A stretch of 64,000 nucleotides of DNA from Haloterrigena sp. KLK7 (GTDB lineage Archaea; Halobacteriota; Halobacteria; Halobacteriales; Natrialbaceae): positions 62,001 to 126,000 of the forward strand of contig NZ_CP149787.1 of the NCBI RefSeq assembly GCF_037914945.1, read 5' to 3'. This document shows, one piece after another, positions 9,060-16,887 of this stretch. The position numbers were made by a program, and so were the translations under genes. Below the pieces are notes generated by a model. That model saw nothing but the letters and a program-made list of their open reading frames with translations. It did not search any database and had not been told where the DNA came from. The stretch's first letter is position 1. Each line of letters starts with the position of its first letter.

Positions 9060-10067
9060 ATGAGCGACGATCTCGAGCCAATTACACCTCGAGAGGCGGT
9101 CGAGTGCTACGTCGCTCACCGGGAGCCAGAGTTAAGCGAAAAGACCCTCCAGAATCACAACTACCGACTCAATTCCTTCGTCGAATGGTGTGAAAAAGTC
9201 GGCCTCGAGAACCTCAACGATCTCTCCGGACGAGACTTACACCGTTACCGGGTCTGGCGCCAGCAGGACATCAACCTCGTCACGCACCGCGGGCAACTGG
9301 CGACGATCCGGGTCTTCCTCGAGTTCTGCGCCTCGATCGATGCCGTCGAACCGGGAATGCGTGAACGGGTGAAACTTCCCGAGGTCGATCGCGATGAAGA
9401 CGCACGTGATGAACTGCTTGACGCTGAGCGCGCAGAGCAGATTCTCGGCTATCTCGAGCGGTACAAGCGCGCGAGCCGCGATCACGTTCTCGTCGCGATC
9501 CTCTGGCATACGGGGATTCGCCTCGGGAGCCTCCGCGCGGTCGATCTCGAGGACTACGAGCCCGACGAACAGTGTTTCTGGCTCCGCCACCGACCCGAAA
9601 CGGGAACACCGCTCAAGAATCAGGAACCGGCCGAGCGTGCGATCGCACTCGACGACTATTACTGCGACATTCTCGACGAGTACATCCGATTTCATCGGCA
9701 CGACGTCACCGACGACCACGGACGCCAGCCGCTCGTGACGAGCGATCGCGGCCGGTTGAGTTCCAGTCAGATACGCTCGGAGGTGTACCGACTCACGGAG
9801 CCCTGTATGATCGAGGACTGTCCCCACGATCGCGAGCCAATGGACCGCGAAGCGCGTGAGTACGGACGCTATTCGGAGTGTCCCAGTAGTCTCTCACCAC
9901 ACACGATCCGACGCGGTGCGATCACCCACCAACTCCGGGAGGGTGTCCCAGAACGAATCGTTAGCGACCGATGTGACGTTTCACCGGAGGGTCTCGAACA
10001 CCACTACGACCGACGTACGGACCGAGCAAAGATGGAGCAGCGACGTGACTTCATCGAGGACCTCTAG
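9060..10067 (+). CDS. Tyrosine recombinase / integrase (XerC/phage type)
   Basis: Site-specific recombinase of 335 residues. The N-terminal SAM-like core-binding domain spans about 8-100. The catalytic domain holds Arg154 in HTGIRLGSL, the His281-x-x-Arg284 motif in SPHTIRRGA, and the nucleophile Tyr316 in EHHYDRR. Cysteines 249, 254 and 274 with His256 form a possible small zinc knuckle inserted before the HxxR motif. The gene reads towards the 3' end of tRNA-Ala about 90 bases away, the usual place for an integrase of a tRNA-targeted element. No second attachment site or other phage genes are recognisable nearby, so this may be a decayed integrated element. All catalytic residues look intact. 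Confidence 0.9.
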   Translation: MSDDLEPITPREAVECYVAHREPELSEKTLQNHNYRLNSFVEWCEKVGLENLNDLSGRDLHRYRVWRQQDINLVTHRGQLATIRVFLEFCASIDAVEPGMRERVKLPEVDRDEDARDELLDAERAEQILGYLERYKRASRDHVLVAILWHTGIRLGSLRAVDLEDYEPDEQCFWLRHRPETGTPLKNQEPAERAIALDDYYCDILDEYIRFHRHDVTDDHGRQPLVTSDRGRLSSSQIRSEVYRLTEPCMIEDCPHDREPMDREAREYGRYSECPSSLSPHTIRRGAITHQLREGVPERIVSDRCDVSPEGLEHHYDRRTDRAKMEQRRDFIEDL

Positions 10068-10079
10068 GAATCTGGAGAC

Positions 10080-10106
10080 AGCAATCAGCGACAACTGCTG
10101 ATTGCT
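10080..10106. terminator. Perfect hairpin between integrase and tRNA-Ala
   Basis: AGCAATCAGC (10080-10089) pairs perfectly with GCTGATTGCT (10097-10106) over a seven-base loop, starting 13 bases after the integrase stop. There is no T-run after it, so it is at best a terminator-like or processing hairpin. Being close to the tRNA end, it could also belong to the recombination site. Confidence 0.4.
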
Positions 10107-10153
10107 CAAACCCAGAATTCAGGGAGTAGAACGCCTGAAACGATAGAATTGTA

Positions 10154-10225
10154 TGGACTCGCCGGGATTTGAACCCGGGGCCTCTCCCATGCCAAGGGAG
10201 TGATCTACCTCTGATCTACGAGCCC
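10154..10225 (-). tRNA. tRNA-Ala (anticodon GGC)
   Basis: A 72-base cloverleaf on the minus strand. The acceptor stem GGGCUCG pairs with CGAGUCC and contains the G3-U70 wobble pair that identifies alanine tRNA. The anticodon arm is CUCCC-UUGGCAU-GGGAG, giving anticodon GGC. The T arm is CCGGG-UUCAAAU-CCCGG, and the discriminator base is A. No CCA is encoded and no intron is present. The 3' end faces the integrase gene, making it a likely integration target. Confidence 0.96.
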
Positions 10226-10253
10226 TCGTACGCATTCCTCCCTTTTCCGCGGG

Positions 10254-10264
10254 AATAGATAAAC
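10254..10264 (-). promoter_or_regulatory. TATA-like box for tRNA-Ala
   Basis: An AT-rich stretch in otherwise GC-rich DNA (TTTATCTATTC on the minus strand) sits about 30 bases before the mature 5' end of the tRNA, a suitable distance for an archaeal promoter. Confidence 0.5.
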
Positions 10265-10384
10265 CCCTCGAAATACTCGAGCCACCCCACGCATTAGCAC
10301 ACCACTCACACTCCCTCTCACCCGCCTACCAGCGGGGGTAAACATTTGGCCTATAACGTGGTCAGTGGTAACGGGTGCCACAAT

Positions 10385-11983
10385 ATGAAACAGGAGATGC
10401 TCACCACGGACTTCCTCGAGCGGGCGGTCGACAGCTACGGCGACGTCACCGGCGTCGTCGCCCACGACGGGACGGAGTACACCTACGAGGAAGTCAACGA
10501 CCGCGTGAATCGGCTCGCACATGCCCTCGAGGACAGCGGCGTCGAACAGGGGGACCGCGTCGCCCTGCTCGCGCCGAACACGCACTACTTCATCGAGACG
10601 CTGTACGCGACGAACGAGCTGGGCGCGGTGTTCGTCCCGCTGAACTACCGGCTGGCGTCGGGCGAGTACCAGTACATCCTCGAGGACTGCGCGGCGGGGA
10701 CGATCATCGCGGACTACGACTACGCCGAGAAGATCGAGGCGATCCGCGACGGAGTCCCGGCGGACACGTTCGTCGGGTATCGAGCCGACGAAATAGACGG
10801 TGACTGGGAGGACTACGAGGAGTTCCTCGAGGACCAGCCCACCGACGAACCCGACCGACCCGAGATCAGCGAGGACGACGACGCCAGCATCAACTACACC
10901 TCGGGGACGACGGGCGATCCGAAGGGCGTCGTCCGCACCCATCGCACGGAACACTGGCACGCCCTCGTGCTCAACCAGCACATGGAGATCCGAGACGACG
11001 ACACCTACCTCTGGACGCTGCCGATGTTCCACTGCAACGGTTGGGGCCACACCTACGCGATCACGGGCACTGGCGGGACCCACGTCTGCCAGCGGACCTT
11101 CGACGCCGAGGGCGTCTTCGAGCGCGTGCGCGAGTACGACGTTTCGTTCATGTGCGGGGCGCCGACGGTGCTGAACAATCTCATCCAGTACCACGAGGAA
11201 CACGACGACCTCGAGACCACGGGCGACCGCGACGTTCGCATCGCGACCGCCGGCTCGGCGCCCGCCACGGCCACCATCGAGACCGTCGAGGACGAGTTCG
11301 GCTGGCGGATCATCCACATCTACGGGCTCACCGAGACCGCGCCGATCATCACGACGAGCAACTCGCCGCGCAGACTCGCCGAGCGCGGCCGCGAGCTCAA
11401 GGTCAAGCAGGGCAGCCAGACGCTCTGTACCGACGTGCGGGTCGTCGACGAGGACGGCGAGGAAGTCCCCCGCGACGGCGAGACCATCGGCGAGATCGTC
11501 GTCCGCGGCAACCAGGTGATGGACCGCTATCTCAACAAGCCCGAGGCTACCGAACAGGCCTTCAGCGAGCGCCTCGAGGGCTACTTCCACACCGGTGACC
11601 TCGCGACGATCGACGCGGACGGGATGGTCGCGATCCAGGACCGCAAGAAGGACATCATCATCTCGGGCGGCGAGAACATCTCGAGCATCGAGGTCGAGGA
11701 CGTCCTCTACGACCACCCCGACGTCTTGAAGGCCGCCGTTATCCCCGTGCCCAGCGAGCAGTGGGGCGAGACGCCAAAGGCGCTGATCGTCCCGCGCCAG
11801 GAGGCCGATCCGACGACCGACGAGATCCTCGAGTTCGTCGGCGATCGCCTCGCGGGCTACAAGAAACCGACCAGCGTCGACTTCGTCGATGACCTCCCCG
11901 AGACCGCGACCGGCAAGGTCCAGAAGTACGAGCTCCGCGAGGAGTACTGGGACGAAGAGGAGACGCGCGTGGGACAGCAATAA
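10385..11983 (+). CDS. Acyl-CoA synthetase (AMP-forming)
   Basis: Activates a carboxylic acid, probably a fatty or medium-chain acid, to its CoA thioester through an acyl-adenylate. The 532 residues show the AMP-binding P-loop YTSGTTGDPKGV, the A5 region IYGLTETAP, the A7 motif GYFHTGDLATID and the A8 hinge DRKKDIIISGGENIS. Lys in TATGKVQKYELR is the catalytic lysine near the C-terminus. I chose the ATG at 10385 because a TATA-like CCTATAAC lies about 30 bases upstream (10349-10356). An in-frame ATG at 10346 would start before that box. Substrate chain length cannot be read from sequence. Confidence 0.92.
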   Translation: MKQEMLTTDFLERAVDSYGDVTGVVAHDGTEYTYEEVNDRVNRLAHALEDSGVEQGDRVALLAPNTHYFIETLYATNELGAVFVPLNYRLASGEYQYILEDCAAGTIIADYDYAEKIEAIRDGVPADTFVGYRADEIDGDWEDYEEFLEDQPTDEPDRPEISEDDDASINYTSGTTGDPKGVVRTHRTEHWHALVLNQHMEIRDDDTYLWTLPMFHCNGWGHTYAITGTGGTHVCQRTFDAEGVFERVREYDVSFMCGAPTVLNNLIQYHEEHDDLETTGDRDVRIATAGSAPATATIETVEDEFGWRIIHIYGLTETAPIITTSNSPRRLAERGRELKVKQGSQTLCTDVRVVDEDGEEVPRDGETIGEIVVRGNQVMDRYLNKPEATEQAFSERLEGYFHTGDLATIDADGMVAIQDRKKDIIISGGENISSIEVEDVLYDHPDVLKAAVIPVPSEQWGETPKALIVPRQEADPTTDEILEFVGDRLAGYKKPTSVDFVDDLPETATGKVQKYELREEYWDEEETRVGQQ

Positions 11984-12096
11984 TCGGTCGCTCGAGCACT
12001 CCCCGCTTTCAGTACTGGGGCTTTCGTGGTGTTTTCGGCGTCGTCGCCCGCTCTCGAGCACCGATCAGCGATGACTCGAGCGTGCCGCTCTAGAAA

Positions 12097-12260
12097 CCCT
12101 TTAGTCCGTCCGAACGAAGGGATGCATGGGAAGCGCACGGCCGCAAATCTGACGGTGCCGTCCACTCTTTCGGACGGCTTGGGATTGCGGAAGTGCACGG
12201 ACAGTCGCACCGCGACTGTCACACGACTTCAGCGGTCAGTGCGGTTCCTATCCTCAACCA
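12097..12260 (+). promoter_or_regulatory. Structured leader of the S15 operon
   Basis: A TATA-like CCCTTTAGT (12097-12105) is followed by about 135 bases before the S15 start, an unusually long leader among mostly leaderless genes. It holds two perfect hairpins: GCCGTCC/GGACGGC at 12157-12163 and 12172-12178, and GACAGTCGC/GCGACTGTC at 12200-12208 and 12212-12220. The second is enclosed by an outer GAAGT/ACTTC pair (12190-12194, 12226-12230). A mini-ORF of eight codons (MGSARPQI) starts at 12126. S15 autoregulates through leader structures in bacteria; a role here is inference. Confidence 0.5.
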
Positions 12261-12731
12261 ATGGCACGAATGCACACCCGCCGTCGCGGCTCGTCCGGAT
12301 CGGACAAGCCGGCGGCAGACGACCCACCGGAGTGGAGCGACGTCGACGCGGCGGACATCGAAGACCGCGTCGTCGAACTGGCAGAGCAGGGCTACGATCC
12401 CAGCCAGATCGGGATGAAGCTGCGTGACGAGGGCGTCACCGGCACGCCGATTCCGGACGTCAAACTGGCGACCGGAAAGAAGATCACCGAGATCCTCGAG
12501 GAGAACGACGCGCGATCCGAGTTCCCCGAGGACCTCTACAATCTGATGAAGCGCGCCGTGCGCCTGCGCGAGCACATTCAGGAGAACCCGCAGGACTACC
12601 AGAACAAGCGCGCCCTGCAGAACACGGAGTCGAAGGTCCGTCGCCTCGCCGACTACTACCGCGGCGACGAGATCGAGCCGGACTTCACGTACACCTACGA
12701 CGTCGCGAAAGAGCTCCTCGACGAGGAGTAA
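12261..12731 (+). CDS. rpsO: 30S ribosomal protein S15 (uS15)
   Basis: Small-subunit ribosomal protein binding the central domain of 16S rRNA. The 156 residues begin with the archaeal MARMHTRRRGSSGSD N-terminus. An archaeal extension of about 60 residues (helix-turn GYDPSQIGMKLRDEG) comes first, then the S15 core with LMKRAVRLREHI and SKVRRLADYYR. Length and motifs are those of archaeal S15. It heads the cluster S15, DHH-like protein, Pcc1, S3Ae, with 8 bases to the next gene. Confidence 0.97.
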   Translation: MARMHTRRRGSSGSDKPAADDPPEWSDVDAADIEDRVVELAEQGYDPSQIGMKLRDEGVTGTPIPDVKLATGKKITEILEENDARSEFPEDLYNLMKRAVRLREHIQENPQDYQNKRALQNTESKVRRLADYYRGDEIEPDFTYTYDVAKELLDEE

Positions 12732-12739
12732 TCCGCTAG

Positions 12740-13945
12740 ATGGCCACCGAAGGTCGGTCCGCCGAGCCGCCGTCTGCCCCCGCCGCGGAGGCGATCGGGA
12801 GCGCCGGCTTCGTTCACCTCGTCGCGCGCGCCGACGGCGACGCGCTGGCCGCCAGCGGCCTGCTCGCGCGGGCGCTGGCCGACCGCGGGACGCCGTTTCA
12901 GGTGAGCGTCGGCCGCACCGTCGCCGACCGGACCGACCGCGTTCGCGACCGGGAGGCGGCGGCCGACGACGTCACGGTCGCCATCGGCGCCGTCGACGCG
13001 GACGCGACGCGGCTCGACGCCGACGACCGTCCCGCCACGCTGGCTGCCCTCGAGGCCGTTCGCGACCTCGAGGCGGCGCCGGATCACGGCCTCGCGCTCG
13101 CGGGGCTCGTGGCCGCCGGGGTCGAACCCGGCGCCGGCGAGAGCGAGTGGGTCCTCGAGACCGCCCGGACGCAGGGCCTGGTCGACCGCCGACCGGGCGT
13201 CGCGGTGCCGACGGCCGATCCGGTCGACGGCCTCGCCCACTCGACGCGCCTCCGCGCGCCGTGGTCGGGCGACCTGAGCGCGACGCGGACCGCGCTCGAG
13301 GGTCTCGGTGTCGACCTCGCCGCGCCCGACGCATTCGACGCGGACGCCCACCGCGCGATCGGCTCCGCCGTCGCGCTGGACGTCGTCGGCGACGACGACG
13401 CGGTGCCGGCCGCGGCCGAGACGGTCCAACGCGTGCTCCGGCCGTACGCGATGGCCGCGCCCGACGCGCCGTTCGAGACGGTCGGCGGCTACGCGGACGT
13501 CCTCGAGGCGACCGCCCGCGCGGAACCGGGCACGGGCGCCGCGCTCGCGATGGGCCACGACGCCCGCGAGCCGGCACTGGACGCCTGGCGCGAGTACGGC
13601 CGGCGCGCCCACGAAGCGCTCGAGGCCGGCTCGACGGGACGCTACGACGGCCTGTTCGTCGTCGATATCGACGACGGCCCCGTCGAGGCGGTCGCCCGGA
13701 TCGCCGCGGCCTTCCGGTCGCCGGAAGCGACCGTCCTCGCCGTGGCCGACGGCGAGGGCGAAGCGGCGATCGCCACCCGCGGCAACGAGCCGCTGGGGGC
13801 GACCGTCGAAGCGGTCGCTCGAGAGCTCGAGGACGCGGGGATCGAGGGGGTCGCCTACGACGGCGGCCGCCGCCGCGGCTACCTGCGGTACGATCCCGGC
13901 GTGGACGAGTCGACGCTGATCCAGCTCGTGAGGGACCGACGATGA
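12740..13945 (+). CDS. DHH/RecJ-like protein, catalytic motifs degenerate
   Basis: A 401-residue protein in the position where haloarchaea carry a RecJ-like gene between S15 and Pcc1. The N-terminus VHLVARADGDALAASGLLARAL matches the first DHH-family motif, but the expected His-x-Asp-x-Asp is reduced to a single RADGD. No DHH triplet follows in the GAVDADATR region. The C-terminal half (RGYLRYDPGVDES) resembles a DHHA1-type nucleic-acid-binding domain. RecJ-like proteins without active sites act as Cdc45-like replication factors in some archaea; that role here is inference. The stop overlaps the Pcc1 start (ATGA). Confidence 0.7.
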   Translation: MATEGRSAEPPSAPAAEAIGSAGFVHLVARADGDALAASGLLARALADRGTPFQVSVGRTVADRTDRVRDREAAADDVTVAIGAVDADATRLDADDRPATLAALEAVRDLEAAPDHGLALAGLVAAGVEPGAGESEWVLETARTQGLVDRRPGVAVPTADPVDGLAHSTRLRAPWSGDLSATRTALEGLGVDLAAPDAFDADAHRAIGSAVALDVVGDDDAVPAAAETVQRVLRPYAMAAPDAPFETVGGYADVLEATARAEPGTGAALAMGHDAREPALDAWREYGRRAHEALEAGSTGRYDGLFVVDIDDGPVEAVARIAAAFRSPEATVLAVADGEGEAAIATRGNEPLGATVEAVARELEDAGIEGVAYDGGRRRGYLRYDPGVDESTLIQLVRDRR

Positions 13946-14262
13946 GTCGGCGCGCGACCATCCGAACGAGCCACGACGATCCGGAACTCGTCGCGCGGGC
14001 GCTGCGCCCGGACAACACCGACGAGATGGAGACGATCGTCGAGCGCGCGGACGGTGATACCGAGACCGAGGGCGCCGTCGTCACGCAGATCGAACGCGAG
14101 ACGACCGGCGGCCTCCACTCGAACGTCGACGACTACGTGGTCAATCTCGAGGTGGCGATCGACGTCGCCAGCTCCGGACGGAATTCAGGGGAACAGGACG
14201 AGCGACCAACGGGCGCGGGGACCGCGTCCGATGCGGACGACGACACTACAGATACACAATGA
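13942..14262 (+). CDS. pcc1: KEOPS complex subunit Pcc1
   Basis: Small dimerising subunit of KEOPS, the complex that makes the threonylcarbamoyl-adenosine (t6A37) modification on ANN-decoding tRNAs. The 106 residues show the Pcc1 core: RATIRTSHDDPELVARALRPDN, a sheet turning at GAVVTQIER, and the final helix-sheet around SNVDDYVVNLEVAI. The last ~25 residues are an acidic disordered tail. It overlaps its neighbours by ATGA junctions on both sides, so it should be co-translated with the DHH-like protein and S3Ae. Confidence 0.88.
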   Translation: MSRRATIRTSHDDPELVARALRPDNTDEMETIVERADGDTETEGAVVTQIERETTGGLHSNVDDYVVNLEVAIDVASSGRNSGEQDERPTGAGTASDADDDTTDTQ

Positions 14263-14897
14263 GTGAACGATCAGTTTCACGCGCGAAACAGGAGAAGCGG
14301 TGGTACACCGTCCTGGCACCCGAGCAGTTCGACCGCCAGGAACTCGGCGAAACCCCCGCTGACGAACCGGAAAAGGTCTACGACCGAACCATCGAAACGA
14401 CGCTCGGCGAACTCAACAACAACGCCAGCGAGAACAACACCAAGCTGACCTTCAAGATCACCGACGTCGGCAGCGACTCGGCGTACACGGAGTTCATCGA
14501 GCACTCCCTGACCCGGGACTACCTGCGCTCGCTGGTCCGACGGGGCGCCTCGAAGGTCGAGGCCTACGTCACCGTCCTCACGACGGACGACTACCGCGTC
14601 CAGATCCAGCCCGTCGCCTTCACGACCAAGAAGGCCGACGCGAGCCAGGAGAAGGCCATCCGCGACCAGATGGTCCAGATGATCGAGGAGGCCGCCGCCG
14701 AGCGCTCCTTCGAGGAGCTCATCGACAGCGTCGTCGAGGGCCGACTCTCCTCGGGGATCTACGGCGAGGCCAAGACGATCTACCCGCTGCGCCGCGTCGA
14801 GATCCAGAAGGCCACCCTCGAGGCCCACCCCGAGGAAGTCGCCGAAGAGGAGGCGACCGCGGTCGACGTCGACGAAGACGACGTCGCGGCCGAGTAA
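14259..14897 (+). CDS. rps3ae: 30S ribosomal protein S3Ae (eS1)
   Basis: Archaeal/eukaryotic ribosomal protein eS1 located near the mRNA exit region of the small subunit. The 212 residues begin MSERSVSRAKQEKRWYTVLAP, a typical S3Ae start. Conserved blocks LTFKITDVGSDSAYTEFIEH, RDYLRSLVRRGASKVEAYV and IYPLRRVEIQK follow. The tail is acidic, as often in haloarchaea. Last gene of the S15 cluster, starting inside the Pcc1 stop overlap. Confidence 0.97.
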   Translation: MSERSVSRAKQEKRWYTVLAPEQFDRQELGETPADEPEKVYDRTIETTLGELNNNASENNTKLTFKITDVGSDSAYTEFIEHSLTRDYLRSLVRRGASKVEAYVTVLTTDDYRVQIQPVAFTTKKADASQEKAIRDQMVQMIEEAAAERSFEELIDSVVEGRLSSGIYGEAKTIYPLRRVEIQKATLEAHPEEVAEEEATAVDVDEDDVAAE

Positions 14898-15033
14898 GCG
14901 AGATTCGAGCGACGCGGGACTCTCGTCGTTTCGAATCGAGATCGATTTTTCTCGAGCCCGGACCCCTCGTCGAGCGGACGCACCGTCCGGAGCGTACTGT
15001 CCGTCGGCAGCGAGGAGATCGCCGCTGCGCTCG

Positions 15034-15065
15034 CTTTTAACAGGACGCGACCTGTACGGCCGTAC
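15034..15065 (+). promoter_or_regulatory. Promoter with a perfect 12-base palindrome at the start of the alcohol dehydrogenase gene
   Basis: A TATA-like CTTTTAACA (15034-15042) is followed by GTACGGCCGTAC at 15054-15065, directly against the ATG at 15066. If the transcript is leaderless, as spacing suggests, the palindrome covers the initiation site and could be an operator for a dimeric repressor. Confidence 0.5.
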
Positions 15066-16292
15066 ATGACACCGACCGACTCGAGCGGCCGCGACGCTCC
15101 GTTCCGGTTCGACTACGACCCGGCGACGATCCGCTTCGGCACCGGCAGCGTCGACGATCTCGAGGCCGAACTCGAGGCCCTGGGTCTTGAGCGCGCGCTG
15201 GTCGTCTGCGGCTCGACGGTCGGCGACACGCCGACGGTGATCGAACCGGTGAAATCCGGTCTCGGCGACCGACTGGCCGGCGTGTTCGACGAGACGACCT
15301 CGGCGAAACGCCTCTCGACGGCCCTCGCGGGCCGGGACCGCCTCGAAGCCGAAGACGCCGACGCGATCGTGGCCGTCGGCGGCGGCAGCAGCGTAGACGT
15401 CGCGACGGTCGTCAGCGTCCTCGCGGCCAACGGGTACGGGCCGGCGGCCGCCGGCCGGGAACTGGCCGAGACGGGCACGCTACCGGTCCCCGACGAGGGA
15501 CTGGTGCCGATCGTCGCGGTGCCGACGACGCTGGCGGGGGCCGACCTCTCGAACGTCGCCGGTATCACCGCCGATCCCGACGAGGGACCCGTCGACGAGA
15601 CGGTCAGCGGCGGCGTCTCCCACCCGGACCTGATGCCCGGGGCGGCGATCTACGACCCCGAACTGGTCGCGACCACGCCGGACTCGATCCTCGCCGGGTC
15701 GGCGATGAACGGCTTCGACAAGGGCATCGAGACGCTCTACGCGGGCAACGCGACCCCCGTGACCGACGCGACGGCCAGGCACGGCCTCGAGAAACTCGAG
15801 GACGGACTCCGCGCGTTCGGCGACGGGGACCGCGACGTCGAGACCCTCGAGACGGTCCTCGAGGGAATCGTTCTCGTCCAGTACGGTATCTCCCGGCCCG
15901 GTGAGACGACGCTCTCGATCGTCCACGCCTTCGGTCACGGGCTGACGCGAGGGTACGACGTCCAGCAGGGGGCCGCCCACGGGATCGTCGTCCCGCACGT
16001 CCTCGAGTACCTCTTCGATCAGAACGACGTCGACGCGCGGGCGGGAATGCTCGCGAACGCGCTCGGCGTCGGCGACGCCGCGGACCGCGGCGCGGCGGTC
16101 GTCGAGGCGGTGACCGAGATTCGGGACGGGCTCGGTCTCCCCGCGCAGTTGCGCGATGTCGACGGACCTCGGCCCGAGGAGTTCACCGCCGTCGCGGAGG
16201 CGATCCTCGCCGACTCGTTCGTGGCCAACGCGCCGCCGGGACTCGATCCCACGGTCGACGAGATCGAGGGGATCCTCGAGGCGGCGTGGTGA
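15066..16292 (+). CDS. Iron-containing alcohol dehydrogenase family protein
   Basis: NAD(P)-dependent dehydrogenase of the group III (iron-activated) ADH fold, 408 residues. The dinucleotide-binding loop VGGGSSVDVAT lies near residues 103-113. The metal-site region NGFDKGIETLY is near 220, and the paired histidine motif HAFGHGLTRGYDVQQGAAHG near 280-300. An overlong N-terminal strand (FRFDYDPATIRFGTGS) is family-typical. No neighbour points to its substrate; glycerol, butanol or other alcohols are possible. The start is set by a TATA-like box 27 bases upstream. Confidence 0.88.
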   Translation: MTPTDSSGRDAPFRFDYDPATIRFGTGSVDDLEAELEALGLERALVVCGSTVGDTPTVIEPVKSGLGDRLAGVFDETTSAKRLSTALAGRDRLEAEDADAIVAVGGGSSVDVATVVSVLAANGYGPAAAGRELAETGTLPVPDEGLVPIVAVPTTLAGADLSNVAGITADPDEGPVDETVSGGVSHPDLMPGAAIYDPELVATTPDSILAGSAMNGFDKGIETLYAGNATPVTDATARHGLEKLEDGLRAFGDGDRDVETLETVLEGIVLVQYGISRPGETTLSIVHAFGHGLTRGYDVQQGAAHGIVVPHVLEYLFDQNDVDARAGMLANALGVGDAADRGAAVVEAVTEIRDGLGLPAQLRDVDGPRPEEFTAVAEAILADSFVANAPPGLDPTVDEIEGILEAAW

Positions 16293-16315
16293 CCTCGAGC
16301 GGGCGAGATACGCGT

Positions 16316-16780
16316 TCAGCCGTCGGAATCGGTACCCTCGAGCGCCGGCGGTGGCTCGACGCCCCGACGCGGCGGCCGCAGGCCGTCCTGCAACGGCGAG
16401 ACCAACCACGCCGCGTAGATGCCGGCGATCGTCGCGCCCGCCGCCGCGACGAACAGGACCGTGGGTGCCGCGAGGTGGACGATCTCGAGCAGGGAGAGCC
16501 CGGCCCCGCCGCCGAGCAGGAGGCTCGTCGCGGCGGTTCGGATCTCGTCGGGGATCAGAGAGAGCACCCGCTCGCGCCAGTAGACGGCGTAGCAGAACCC
16601 ACAGAGCGCGCCGAGGACGACGGCGGCCGAGTGCTCCGTCGGTGACGGAACGGCGGTCTCCCGGGTCGCGAAGAAGGCGAACACCGGGAGGCCGACGACG
16701 ATCCCGACGAGTTCGCCGCGGCGGTCGTCCGGCATCGTCCAGCCGTCCTCGTCGCGAAACCACTCGAGGAGCGGAAGCAT
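16316..16780 (-). CDS. Small polytopic membrane protein, unknown function
   Basis: A 154-residue protein with about four to five hydrophobic helices: GIVVGLPVFAFFAT, AAVVLGALCGFCYAVYW, a small Gly/Ala-rich pair, and APTVLFVAAAGATIAG. A short cytoplasmic stretch RERVLSLIPDEIRT and an acidic, Pro-rich C-terminus are the only soluble parts. I recognise no family. It is convergent with the alcohol dehydrogenase, 23 bases away, and followed upstream by the histidine kinase on the same strand. Confidence 0.65.
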   Translation of the reverse strand: MLPLLEWFRDEDGWTMPDDRRGELVGIVVGLPVFAFFATRETAVPSPTEHSAAVVLGALCGFCYAVYWRERVLSLIPDEIRTAATSLLLGGGAGLSLLEIVHLAAPTVLFVAAAGATIAGIYAAWLVSPLQDGLRPPRRGVEPPPALEGTDSDG

Positions 16781-16887
16781 CGGTATCGACGTTCGGTCCG
16801 TCGTGTTAATAGGTTAACGTTTCCTCGGTCCTCGAGGTCGGAACCGAAACCCGATCTGAACCACCGAGCGCCCTCACCTTCGCTCTC

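Noticed and set aside
10205-12061. 618-codon open frame opposite the acyl-CoA synthetase
   Set aside because: Antisense shadow of a GC-rich gene; composition is Arg/Val/Leu-rich with no motif, and it overlaps tRNA-Ala.
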